Below the pieces are notes generated by a model that saw only the letters and a list, made by a program, of their open reading frames with translations, did not search any database and was not told the DNA's origin. Below are positions 1-10,946 of a stretch of 64,000 nt of DNA, piece after piece (position 1 is the first letter of the stretch; every line of letters begins with the position of its first letter). Both the position numbers and the translations under genes were made by a program. The stretch is from Narthecium ossifragum (Eukaryota; Streptophyta; Magnoliopsida; Dioscoreales; Nartheciaceae). Location of the stretch: the NCBI GenBank assembly GCA_963920575.1, contig OY986965.1, positions 27,507,342 to 27,571,341 on the forward strand, in the 5' to 3' direction.

Positions 1-652
1 AACTCCTGTAAAGCAGGAAAAAATGTGGTGAATAGATCTAATGCTCAAGTCTTACACGTTGCACTTGGTTAAACATTCATGGCCAACTTGTTTAAGATTT
101 AAAAAAATTATGCACTAGACTTGCCTAATGTCTTCCATAGAAACACAAGTTTTTAATTATAGGCAAACACACATATTGTAGCGTTGGAGGGTATGATGTG
201 CTCATTAGATTTTCACCGGAGTGCTAGTAGCATCACCCTAAACAATAAATGACGTTGTTAGAAACATAAGATGCGTAATGTGCACATTTCATATACTTAC
301 ACAAAGCGTAGATTGAGAGGCTTCTTTTACATGTCAGTTTTAGTTAGCTGATCCCTCACTGGAAGCCAAAAACAGATCATATATGCTTATCCATTTTAAT
401 CCCAGGTTTTCAAGTCATCTGATTACATTGCGGATCTTAGCTGCCTAAATTACTGTCTCAAGTTTCTTTTAACTCAACAATGCAGCCAATAAACACATTA
501 CAACCTATTTTAAAGATTGCAGCTGCATTTTCCTCCCACCATGGCAATGTACTTTAATTTGGCCAGAATATAACTTCATAGCTACTGTTAAAAACGAGTC
601 GATCTCCACGTTATAAAGTTCTGCAACATGATATTTTGATAAACAAATGCAG
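1..652 (+). other. Intron sequence upstream of the first visible CHIL exon
   Basis: AT-rich non-coding sequence ending in a good 3' splice site (polypyrimidine stretch, then AG at 651-652). The first codon of the next exon is split (phase 1) and the N-terminal CHIL residues are not found here, so exon 1 must lie left of the window. No other gene or RNA is visible. Confidence 0.7.
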
Positions 653-1520
653 GTATTACGGACATCGAAATCCATTTTCTTCAGATAAAATTCAATGCCA
701 TTGGCATTTACATGGAGAAGGAAATTATCAGCCATTTGGACAATTGGAAGGGGAAGAAGGGAACTGAGCTTGCAGAAGATGATCTCTTCTTTGAGGCTCT
801 TGTTTCAGGTAAGGTTAGTTTTCCAGCAACAATTTAGAAAGAAGGGCATGTATATGGTGTCCTATACCAAATCCTTGAATACTTGCTGGGTCGCGAAGAT
901 CATCACATGTCCCTTGTGGAATTCTTAAAAATGAGGAACGAGACTTAAATAGTCTTGTAGCATGTGTTTATGTTTTTGATTTAATGTTTCTGTACTCACT
1001 CTGAATACTCTTGCACAGCTCCTGTTGAAAAGTTCTTTCGAGTCGTGGTAATTAAAGAGATAAAAGGCTCGCAGTATGGCGTGCAGCTGGAGAGCTCTGT
1101 GAGAGATCGGTTGGCAGCCGTTGACAAATACGATGAAGAGGAGGAGGCAGCACTGGAAAAGATCACCGTGTTCTTCCAGACCAAATACTTCAAGAAGGAT
1201 TCAATTATCACCTTCCATTTTCCTACATCATCACACACTGCAGAGGTTAGAATTTTGATCATTTAGATGTATACTATCTTACATCAGTTCTAGTATATTC
1301 TACCAAACAGTATCTTTGCAGAAGTAAGCTAAATTGTGTAACTCTCTTGGACTTGCAGGTTTCATTTGTAACAGAAGGCAAAGATGAAGCAAAGATTAAT
1401 GTAGAAAATGCAAACGTGGTGGAAATGATCCAGAAGTGGTTCTTGGGTGGTTCTAGAGCTGTGTCTCCAACAACAGTGAAAAGCTTGGCTGACAATCTTG
1501 GCGCAATGCTGTCTCAGTAG
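653..1520 (+). CDS. CHIL: Chalcone isomerase-like protein, type IV (CHIL), 3' part
   Basis: Exons 653-808, 1019-1245 and 1359-1520 splice cleanly (GT-AG) into the C-terminal ~180 residues of a CHI-fold protein ending ...[15 protein letters not shown]. Blocks such as [54 protein letters not shown] and [17 protein letters not shown] match the plant CHIL family nearly residue for residue. In this family type-IV proteins lack chalcone isomerase activity; they bind chalcone synthase and raise flavonoid yield in the cytosol/ER metabolon. The N-terminal exon (about 25-30 residues) is outside the window, so the gene is partial only because of the cut. No frameshift or stop is seen. Family call from remembered motifs; a catalytic CHI is less likely because the sequence follows CHIL throughout. 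Confidence 0.93.
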
Positions 1521-3257
1521 ATCATTTCTTCTCTGATTTAGTTTCGTCGAGATTAGCTCCCTCCAAATAAAAAGAGTGGTTGTGGCTTTGTCCTGAGATT
1601 ATAACTTTAAGTTGCTACTGTTTGAGTTCTTGTGACATCCTTGGCTTTTCAATATTATGGTCTCTTGGGTTTCCTGCAAATTTAGCATTGTTCATCCTTT
1701 TGTCACATTGTCACTTTCTACGAAGATTGGATCACGGAAGGGATCTAAGAAGATAAGCTTCTTAAACATTCATATTAGATGCTTTTGAATGCCTATTGGC
1801 CTGCTTGTTTAAAAATCTTCCTCCATCATCAAGTTGATGCCATACCTCAAGGGGTTTTTTTTTTCGATTAGTTGATGCCATACCTCTGGGGGCGGAATCC
1901 CAGAGTCTAAGCTCCAAAACATGGGGCTACTAAATCATACATGGAGTTATTTTGTTTCTTGTTGGTAGGTGAAGTGACGTGATATGATTTATTGCATAAG
2001 AATCCTCTTTTCTTTAGAACTCCCTGCTTGGCATCGTTATTTATGTATCTTGACTCAAATCCTCTTTTAGCTGGAATTCGTTCTTTGGAGGTTCACATAA
2101 GTTCAACAGTTTCTGATTGAAGTATGCTTCATAAAGTAGTAAAACCATATCTTGCTGGCAGAGGAACTCGTTAAAGTGACAGAGACACCAGTATCCAATT
2201 CACGAAGGTTGGGATGTATTCAAATAGAATTTGTGTTCTAAGAAATATTCCTTCAATAGGATTCCTGCAGATTAAGAGGGGCTTAATCAGTAAATTATAT
2301 TCAAACAAGTTCCTCTGCTTATGCTTTCGCCTATGACCTGGATGTTTTGAGCCAATTCAAATCCTAACATTGTATCAGAGCTGAGGTTTACAGCCCAAAC
2401 ACTGCACACACCACCCCACCCCACCCCACCCCACCCACTTCCACAGCAGGGGTAAGAAAAGGTGGATTTATGGAATAGAGGTAAGAAAAAGTTGAGGCTA
2501 GATGGAATAGTGGTAACTCCTTATCACTGCTTTGATGTTTGGGTAAAAAGTATGAATAAAATGAGGTTATTCCTCAATCAAACGAGGGCTTAATGACAAG
2601 ACAGGGATCAAAGGAAGCGATCACTGACTGTATTGGTAAGCTCTCTCAATCCTTGTGGGACTAAATTTCTACCAAATGAAAGAGAAATGCCTTCCGAGCA
2701 ACAAAAGTATGTGTTGAGATTCTATTCCTTGTGCAATAAGCCCAATGATTCCTAGTGCTCCAATCCATATATATGCTCTTTTATAAAACCATCATTATCA
2801 AAGTTTCCAGAGACCAGTAGAAGAAGTATACGTGTGAGCGAGGGTTAGATTATAATATAAATAGATAAAAGAGCTTAACTCTCAAACATTAGGAGTAGGA
2901 TGTTGTTTAGCACATAATTAAGTAAATTTTTTTTAGAAAAGTCCGGATAAACTATTAATTAAAACCAATCTACTCCTATTTAGGGAAAAAAAATATGCTC
3001 AAATTCATATGATTCTTTTCTTTCAATCTTGATGACCTCAAGAAAAAATACAAATTAACAATATAGCAAAGTCAAAAACTACATTAATGATACATTTTTG
3101 CCTTAAGATTGTCGCTCTAATTCTGAAATTGCCATTTACAATGGTTCTAAATAAAACTACAAAACCTTCATAATTCCTCCAATATACATGAAGAAAACAA
3201 TATATCAAGATAAAAAGCCAAAAAAAAAGAAGACAGTATTTGCACACATAGATCCGG
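1521..3257. other. Intergenic: CHIL 3' flank, simple repeat, MITE-like remnant
   Basis: The 3'UTR of CHIL lies in the first few hundred bases (possible poly(A) signals AATAAA near 1566). A short CACCC-type simple repeat is at about 2409-2437, followed by the MITE-like remnant annotated separately. The rest is AT-rich and has no supported gene. Confidence 0.6.
2440..2592 (-). repeat. MITE-like remnant (GGTTGAGG...TAACCCC family)
   Basis: Read on the minus strand it matches the well-kept copy at 10606-10830: an outer segment ending in CTCGTTTGATTGAGG, the internal run of pyrimidine-rich TTTTTCTTACC blocks, and the CACTATTCCA-type spacer. Other relatives are at 10832-15262 (split) and 36395-36600. 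The family is short and has no coding capacity. I infer a miniature inverted-repeat element, but the exact ends and target duplication of this copy are eroded. Confidence 0.5.
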
Positions 3258-3803
3258 TCAGCTCACCTCGTCAACAGCCACCGTCACTTCATCGGACTGT
3301 GCCGTCGGAGCACCACCGCCGGCGCCGGCGGCATCCCCATTAGATCTATCAAGGAGCGAGTGTCGACAAGTTGGGCACGAGGAGTGCGAGGCGAGCCACG
3401 TATCGATGCACCGGACATGGAAGCCATGGTTGCACTTCGGCAGCACCCTCACCTTCTCTCCGTCGGCGAACTCGCCCAGACATATAGGGCAATCGGTGGC
3501 CGGAATGTTTGCCCCCGAACCATACACCGCCACCGGTATTTGCCGCAGCGCGCGCTTCTTCAGCCCCGTCCCGGCCAACCTGGCCGCGGTCTCCTCCGGC
3601 GTCTCGAACGCCATGCGCCGCCCGCACCGCAGCGCGCAGCGCACGATCGAGTTGAGCCCGAGCGCGCAGATCAGCGCACACAGCAGCGCCGCCAGGATGA
3701 TCACCATGTTGGTGTCGAAGTTGGCGTCGTTGCCGTACGGCTCCCTCGGCATCCCGCCATTGACCGGCGCCTCCGACACCGTGTCAAGGTGCAAACGCCA
3801 CAT
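3258..3803 (-). CDS. ATL-type RING-H2 finger E3 ubiquitin ligase
   Basis: Single-exon 181-residue protein. A transmembrane segment (residues ~33-54, [17 protein letters not shown]) follows a short N-terminus. Next come the GLD-type motif of the ATL family (~80-94, [17 protein letters not shown]) and a canonical RING-H2 finger (C105-x2-C-x15-C-x-H-x2-H-x2-C-x10-C-x2-C146) with the conserved W before the sixth ligand. ATLs are membrane-anchored E3 ligases that act with E2 enzymes in defence and stress responses. It is closest in layout to the ATL8/ATL80 group. I chose the ATG at 3801-3803 (MWRLHLD) because relatives start about 30 residues before the membrane span. An in-frame ATG at 3873-3875 would add 24 residues that look unlike the family. 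The coding part is far richer in GC than its surroundings. Confidence 0.9.
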   Translation of the reverse strand: MWRLHLDTVSEAPVNGGMPREPYGNDANFDTNMVIILAALLCALICALGLNSIVRCALRCGRRMAFETPEETAARLAGTGLKKRALRQIPVAVYGSGANIPATDCPICLGEFADGEKVRVLPKCNHGFHVRCIDTWLASHSSCPTCRHSLLDRSNGDAAGAGGGAPTAQSDEVTVAVDEVS

Positions 3804-4326
3804 AGGTTCTGAAATATAACGGTCAACACGACTCCCTTCCAACGGCCCAGCTCTCATGCCTATGTTGCGTCTCAAATACTTTCAAGAGAGAACAAAAGTG
3901 TGCACCTTTTAGAGCCCTCTCTTTTCTTTAGGTTCTCATCAATCTCTCTTAAGTTTGGCCTACTAGGTTTCTAAGGATTCTTAGGAGATAGAGACTTGAG
4001 GGGGCATCTTTTCAATTGGGTGGATGGGGATGAGATTTTAATGAAGTGAAAAAGGAGAACTAGGACTTGATCAGCTTACCTATAAATTCCTCTCGCCGGA
4101 GTTCGCCAGCACCGCCGGACAACAGGTATCCCGGCATCCCAGGAATCACAACAGATACACCAAAAGCCTTATATATCTTTGCTTGGTTAGTACCCTGGTG
4201 GAGTAGGAAACCTGGAGGAGATAGCAACACTTTTTTGATGGATAGCTTGGGCAGACAAGAAGAGGAGGATGGATTGGACAAGTTCGATTTAATATCTGTA
4301 ACACTAACACATCTACATCCACGTCA

Positions 4327-4377
<51 letters not shown>

Positions 4378-4979
4378 CGAATCTAACATCTTATTGATAA
4401 TTTTTTTAACTTTTGATTTAAAAGAAAAACAGGCATCAGGTAAGACATTACATGATAAGGATAAAAAAACTAAGAGTGTGGTTTTCTTTTGTGATTCGTT
4501 GAAATGGAGGATTGATGTGAAGCTTTTAAGTAAAGAAATGAGAGAGGAAAGCAAAAGGGATGAGTGAGAACTAAATTTGGATGAGGCACCGGATCCCATG
4601 TAATCATGACTGGCTAAGACGGGTCACCAAGGACTCATCTCATTGGATCCAAGGATAGAATCGTAGAAGATTGGCTCTTCGTGTATCGTTTTGGTTGAGG
4701 GTGGCCTTTCTTCCAACATCTGCTATTATTCTGAAGGACCGGTCTTTGCTAAAGAAGTATTAACTAGATGTGATCCTTTTCTTTTTCCAAACCCTGCATG
4801 ATTGGGTGAAGGCTTGATGCTGAAGCTGGGTGGCCTTGATATTGTGAGCACCTTTGAGGATGAGGTTGAGATCTCTTGCTTGGTGCAAGGGAAACCACTC
4901 GTTCAGAGGACCCACCGACTATGTGAGAGCGAGAGGGCCATTGTGTTGGCTTAGTTTTTAGCATGGTTAAGGGACACCA
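3804..4979. other. ATL upstream region and low-complexity intergenic DNA
   Basis: Upstream flank of the ATL gene, with C/T-rich leader-like sequence at about 3895-3960. A 73-codon minus-strand open frame at 4060-4281 contains IYKAFGVSVVIPGMPGYLL, which looks protein-like, but I cannot assign it to a family. It may be an exon remnant. An ATT/TAA microsatellite is listed separately. Nothing else is supported. Confidence 0.45.
4326..4378. repeat. (AAT)n microsatellite
   Basis: About 17 trinucleotide units, with one interruption (ATACTAAT) near the middle. Confidence 0.95.
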
Positions 4980-5470
4980 ACAAGGGTGGTGAAGGTTATC
5001 ACTCCGTGGTTGGGGTGGTGGGCTGCGATAGGCATGGAGGATATGACTAGGTGCATGAAGAATGTTTGATGGCAAAGACTGTTGTGGAGGCCGAGCTAAT
5101 TGCGGTCCTAAAAGGTTTGGAACAAGCCAGGAAGAAGCAGAAGCTCAAAGTTTTAATTGAGTCAGATGCTAAGGATGTCGTTGATATTGTGAATGGTTAT
5201 AGGAAATGGCCCGAAGGGTTGAGAGTGTTATTAGGTCGATTTGGCGGCTTATGAGTCTGCTTGTATCTGTAATGGTCTTGTTTATACCTAGAACCGCGAA
5301 TGCTAAAGCGGATAAGGTAGCTAAGTGGTGTAGAGTGACGAACACCTCTTTTGATTGACAAGTCCAAGATGGCCCTAAGGCCCTCTGTCGGCTGTTATAA
5401 ATAAACTAACTAGCCTATGGGCTCATCTCATCAAAAAAAAAAAAACAAAAAAAAACAAGGGTGGTGAAGG
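4980..5470 (+). mobile_element. 5'-truncated LINE (L1 type) tail with RNase H fragment, poly(A) and 16-bp TSD
   Basis: A perfect direct repeat, acaagggtggtgaagg, lies at 4980-4995 and again at 5455-5470. The first copy is the left target duplication, and the second follows an A-rich tail at 5433-5455. Between them is the last ~460 bp of a plant L1-type LINE. Reading 5012-5370 gives an RNase H-like stretch (ECLMAKTVVEAELIAVLKGL, then VLIESDAKDVVDIVNGY, then the degraded NRECxKADKVAKW end). The reading frame has stops, so it was dead on arrival or decayed. Severe 5' truncation, poly(A) and a long TSD are the classical signature of target-primed reverse transcription. Confidence 0.92.
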
Positions 5471-5935
5471 ACAAGGTGGCATCCCTAGTCCCTATCCTAC
5501 CACTCTAATAAATATTGATATGTAAATATTTCTTTGCGTTAAGGAATATACTATTATACAGGCATACAGCTCTTTCTTCTGAAAAGAAAACTAGAATACA
5601 CAAACATTTCAGCAGAGGGGCAAAGACCACTTTGCATGTCAGCTATGAACATAGAAAAAACTCTCTAACAAATTTGTTCAACCATTATGTCAATCACGAT
5701 GACGATGATAATAAACAAGGACATTAGGTGCATAGTGATTGAAAATAAACAAAAACATTAGGTATACATGCATCTTTTCTCAATTTAACGGGAGTAGTTG
5801 GGTTCCTTCCGATGAGCAAGAGAAAGAGAACAAACAATTTTGGCACTACCGAAAGATTGAGATGGTCAATGTCAGCAAAAGCCCCCCATTATGTTTGTGC
5901 TGATCTTCGCTCTTTTTCCATTCTGAACAATGATA
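5471..5935. other. XCT 3' flank
   Basis: AT-rich sequence between the LINE and the XCT stop codon. It should include the XCT 3'UTR (read leftward from 5935). No gene is seen. Confidence 0.6.
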
Positions 5936-8900
5936 TCAATCCCCATGAATCGTGTAACGCTCCCATTTCTTTGTAGGATCATATATCTGGCAGATATATA
6001 AAACAAGAAACAAACCATAGTTTAAATATCCTCTGATTAGAGACGGTGAGAAAATGCTTTCCATATAAACAGCCAGCGAAGACGCCAACTGAAAACTTAG
6101 CTCAGCCTGTTTCTAGTAGCAGGTTTTTCCAAAATGGAGGCCTAAGTGCACATGTGTCTGTGTATATGTGTATCATGTAGAGCAGCATGTTGAATTTGGT
6201 CTTAGGACGAAAATAGGAACAAATATCAAACAGTGCGGACTGACGAGATATACCTCCCATCTTGAAGCAGGAAATATGTGCTTATTCTTCTCATACCAAT
6301 GTCTTTCAACCACCTTTCCAGCGTGAGACTGTAAACATAAAGAAACACACACAAGCATTATCATCTTCGCTAATAAAAAAGAACCAAAATGAAGTATTGC
6401 TATCAGTAAAGCAGGTTAGTTCAAATCATGCTATTATATAGAATACAACAGAAAAAAGCAAAGAGATGAGCCCATTGTCTATATAGAATTTATGGCTGCT
6501 CCATGGGTTTCTATTGACTAGAAAATAAATTCCCCATCCTTCCGGTTTATCTCCTCAAAAAAGGAAGAAAAAACAGTTTAAATGATCAAGAAAGCATCCA
6601 AAATAAAAGGTGAAACGGACCATGTGGAAAAGAAACAGAGCACGAATAAGACAGGGTGGAAACACAAAATTACATATTTACATTGTTGCCACATGAGACC
6701 TATGAAAATCAAAAGTTCCAAAAGGGCATTCATTTTCTGCAACACAGCATCCACCATCCACATCAAATGCAGCCAACAAGATCATATATTCCACAGGAAG
6801 AGAACTTTAACTAAATAATCCCAGACTTCTCTGGAAGACAATAAAAATCATTATGCATTTCTAACTAGAGATAGCGCTTACTCCACTTTGAGATACTTTG
6901 GCCACCAAGATGTACCCTAATGACCACTTTCTACAAATTAAAATCAACAACCATCCATGATAACCAACAGTTCTGACGCCATTGTCAATTAGGCATCTAT
7001 GATAGTCAAACGGAAAACAAGAAACATGAATTTCCAGCATCACCAACAGCCTGCAGAAAAAGGAAAAGCCTTACATGGACTCAACCGATATTCACACAAT
7101 TCTATAAATACAACCTGCTAGAGGTTGGAGTTTACAATCACCTATGGAAGGCGCACACCCAAAGGACAGAACCTATGTCAAAGAGGCAAAGTTCTAATTA
7201 GGTGAAATGAAGTGATTAAGCAAGAATACCTCGTCCTTCTCTATTGTAGCATCAGCAATTGTTCGCACGTCCTCATGAACATCAAAGTGGAAAAGCTGCA
7301 AAAAATCCAAGAGTTACAGATAAGTGGATTTGTTATGCTGCCATCTCTTTGATCTCTTAAAGCAATAAAAACGTCCTAAAACACTCTCTTTGATCCCTTA
7401 TAGCAAACGGACATTGCACCGAAAACAAAGAATTAAATAGAAGGACAATATATGTATTGGAACCGGTAAAGTACTGGCACACACCCTGTGGTGCGTATAT
7501 TTATTGGTGCAAGTTAAAGCACTGGCATGATCCTTATAGGTCGGCACGGTCTCTGCCGAGCAGCACTTAAATCTAGGATTTTGTAGAAACTCTTGAGTTT
7601 ATAAGACCCAAAGTCAAGGAAACGAAACATCAATATCCAGAAGCCCAGTTTAAAAAGACTGCAACAAACAGAACCTAACCAACAAAAGTACTTTAAATCG
7701 CTCCGAAAGTAGTTACATACCATGGTGATCATCATGCAAGTTCATAAAAAAAAAAGAGAACGCAAACCACCTCACTGAAGAATGAGCAAATGTCAACATC
7801 CTTGAGACAAAAAAAATATGAAAAAGAGAACATAGCCGACTTAAAAAAGTCCAAACACTGAATAAAGATTTAGAAAAAACACCAAAACACATATGGGAGA
7901 CTAGATGAAATAGTGCAGAATTGTAAGTAAGCAACATATCACAACATGTAAGATATTGTAATGCAAATAGAAAAGGAGGACGAATCCACTATTGGCCCTT
8001 AGCAGCAAAAGAAGCAAGCAATGGCACAGAAAACGCAGCGTGGCTGATGCCAATTGCTGAACGATTACATCTACACTTGTTGGTCAAAGAATATAAAAAA
8101 AAGCTAAAACACATTAAACCTTCCCAATGTCAGCAGTCAAGTTTTAGAATAACAATTTATTCTTTTAATTCATTATCTTTTCAGATCACAGAATATTATC
8201 AAGACAAACAACAGTGTGATAAGGAACACTATAATCAGTCTCACCGGTCCACTTTTGCCCCTTGCCTTATTGATGATAAGCTCATAGAAGCTGTGTTGCT
8301 GCATTTCCAGTACATGGAAGAACCAGGAAAGAAGATGTTATGGTAGGGAAGAAAAACCAATTGTCGATTCAGAGTAAAGGTTAACTTGCAAAAAGAGATA
8401 TACAAGGACTCACATGGGGAATGATGAGATCTTCTTTTACATAAAGCAGGTTCTCCACTGATGTTGTCCGTATTTCTCGGAACTCAGGTGCAAGTTGCTG
8501 CTGGACAGCTCGGAGAAACTCACCAATGGCATCACCTTTTCGCACCTAAACAACCAAGCAAGTGCTTTAATGAGGATACAAATCCATCCAAGAGATTGGG
8601 TTAACTCAGAACAGACTAGCCATATAACAGGCTCTTACCTGGAGTACTCTCCTATGCCCAGCTCCATCCCAGTAGCTGTAAGTAATTTCAAGTGGCTCAT
8701 CTGAAATACAGCGAACAACTGGCTTAGCACACAAAATTCACCTATAGATAATTTATGACAATATCACCAAAGTTGATGATTACTCCGAATCATTTGCTGC
8801 TCGAGGAGCCACTGTCTGCGTAACATTTCACGCTCAGCTTGTTCTTCGGCTTCCCTCTCTCTGCAAGATCATCCTTGGCCCACCAGTTCACCCATAAAAC

Positions 8901-9928
8901 CCAATGAGGATGTTAAAAAGAGGAAATTGAATCAGTATCCATAGATGACAAACCTGTCGGGTAAAAAACTTGTTTCCACCATCGGGTCCTTGCCAAGTTT
9001 CCCGTTACTAAATTTCTTAATTTCTTGATCTTCTTCAGTAGAAACAAAGATGCAATATAAGTCAAATGCTGAACTCCAATTCAAAAAAGATTGATCAAAA
9101 CTTCAACAATAAAAGGAACTCACTAGGGTTTGTGTCATCCTCATCGCTTTCATTCTCGATATAATCAACAAAGGACAATCGTGAATCTCCCTTTATTCTC
9201 CTCTTCTTTCGTTTTTGTAACTCAAGCTCCTCCTCTCTGCAGCATCAAGGGACACAATTACTCTCATTGCTAGATAACTAGAAGGATTAAACTTAACAAA
9301 TTGAGACATCCACCCACTCTTGTTGCAGTTTTTGGAGCTTCTCCTTCTCTTCCTCTTCAATTTTATTTCGGATACTAACTCTCTGTCACATAAAAGTTAC
9401 CAAAATCTTATTCATAGTATTTTCCACATTGCAGTTTTGAAGCCAATATCCACCTAACCAAATGCTCAAATAAGCGTGTCTCTTACCTTCTCAACATATT
9501 GTTCCCTGGTAACTAAACCAACTGTTTCCTTCTTAAAAGCAGTTTCAAGAATCTGTTAGGTGAACAGCAGAATACATCAGGATTCAGAGACCATACAAAA
9601 ATCGGAACTTATGAACAAGAATTCCTAAGAAGCTCAGGAAATTAAAACCCTAAACGTCAAAGATGCAACTTTTATTAGGGTTTATTGTATAAAATTCTTA
9701 ATCCTTCAACACCGACAAAGATTTAAGTGGGAATGCGTGGTGGTAGTGGAAGCAAACCTCCGAGGTACCGGAGCCGAACTGGAGGAGGCCGGGTTGGCCG
9801 CCGGCGGAGGAGGACTTGTTCTTGAGCTCCTGGATCTTCCGGCGCTCGGCTTCCCGCTGCTTCTCCAACCGCCTTATCCTCACCGCGTCCTGGGAGGTGC
9901 CCACATACCCATCGCCCATCCCCGCCAT
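5936..9928 (-). CDS. XCT: XAP5 CIRCADIAN TIMEKEEPER (XCT) nuclear protein
   Basis: Twelve exons on the minus strand: 9758-9928, 9487-9552, 9318-9382, 9124-9236, 8954-9032, 8784-8860, 8639-8700, 8414-8545, 8245-8298, 7230-7295, 6254-6328 and 5936-5986. They join with consistent phases and GT-AG borders to 1011 bp, 336 residues, the usual length of plant XCT (Arabidopsis ~337). Start [20 protein letters not shown] and end WERYTIHGD are the conserved termini. A charged coiled-coil region (residues ~60-130) with a basic [10 protein letters not shown] stretch precedes the XAP5 domain ([51 protein letters not shown]). XCT is a nuclear regulator of circadian period, light responses, small-RNA production and splicing. 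An in-frame ATG at 9995-9997 would add 23 residues absent from the family, so I use 9926-9928. No lesion is seen; this looks functional. Confidence 0.96.
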
Positions 9929-10605
9929 CCTCTCCCTTCTCTTCTCCCCTTCACCTAGCACCGGGGCTCCGTCGGGGAGGGAGGAGTTCTTGATCAATGT
10001 AAACGGCGGATGACCAGCGACCGCGGTGGCTTCGTTTTGCTACGGCGTAAGCGCGCAACCGCCTCTATTGGGTCTATAATGCGCTAGCCGGTTCGATCGG
10101 ATCGAATGGGCCATGGTCTTAAACAACATGGGCTTAATGTAATGGGCCTGATAATGGAATAAGATCAACACAAATGGATGCGGCTGTTGGTCCGGATGAG
10201 AGGAGGTCCTTTTGTCTGTCTAGATGGATCTGTTCACTGACAATGGGCCGGGCCGGGCCGCACCTTCCACCTTGATAGGTTATGTCACGACTTTATTATA
10301 GTTTAGGATTAACAACATTTATTAATATTCTTTTATGATGATAATGTTTACGCCATTGAATGTCATGCAACTAGAGGATCCGAGCCACAATTCGATAAAC
10401 TTTGACACAAGAAAACTAAAATAAAAAAATAAAAAACAAATGATACAGATTTCTCTTATTAGATTAGATTACGGATGAGGAGGAGGACACTGCAAATGAT
10501 CATACTCACAGCAGCATTAATTCACATTTTCACTCTAGCTGGGATGGGGGGCAAGCAATGCCCATTGCCTAACAACAAAAGCCTCTCTCACCCTTTTAAG
10601 CCTAT
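9929..10605. other. XCT promoter and 5'UTR region
   Basis: C/T-rich leader just above the XCT start (9930-9990), then mixed sequence without a supported gene. A GGGCC-rich cluster (10220-10260: aatgggccgggccgggccg) resembles the GGGCC/TGGGCC promoter boxes common upstream of plant housekeeping genes; that reading is inference. Confidence 0.45.
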
Positions 10606-10830
10606 GCTTGGTTGAGGGATAAGGAGAGATAACCTCACTTTATCCCTCCTTATTTTTATTTTTTACTCAAACACCAAAAACAATGATTACGAGGTTATTC
10701 TCATTCCACTTATCACCATCACTCTACTTTTTCTTACCCCCATTCCTTAACCTCACTTTTTCTAACCCCAACTAACCATATCCCCTCTTAACCCCATTTT
10801 TTCTAACCCCATACCAAACGGGGGCTAAGC
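10606..10830 (+). repeat. MITE-like element, best-kept copy
   Basis: It begins AAGCCTATGCTTGGTTGAGG and ends ATACCAAACGGGGGCTAAGC, so the ends are imperfect inverted repeats (TTTGGTATGGGG against the reverse complement of the far end). The inside has pyrimidine-rich TTTTTCTAACCCC blocks. It has no coding capacity. A second copy starts immediately to its right. Confidence 0.65.
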
Positions 10831-10946
10831 TCATGTTTGGTATGGGGTTAACCCTCTTAACCTCATTTCTATTCCCAAATATCAAAAGTAATCAACCCTA
10901 ATTTATCCTCATTCCACCTACCACCATCACTCTGCTTTTTTTTATT

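Noticed and set aside
4060..4281. 73-codon minus-strand frame with IPGMPGYLLSGG
   Set aside because: Protein-like but unassignable; no confirmed splice partners. Kept only as a note.
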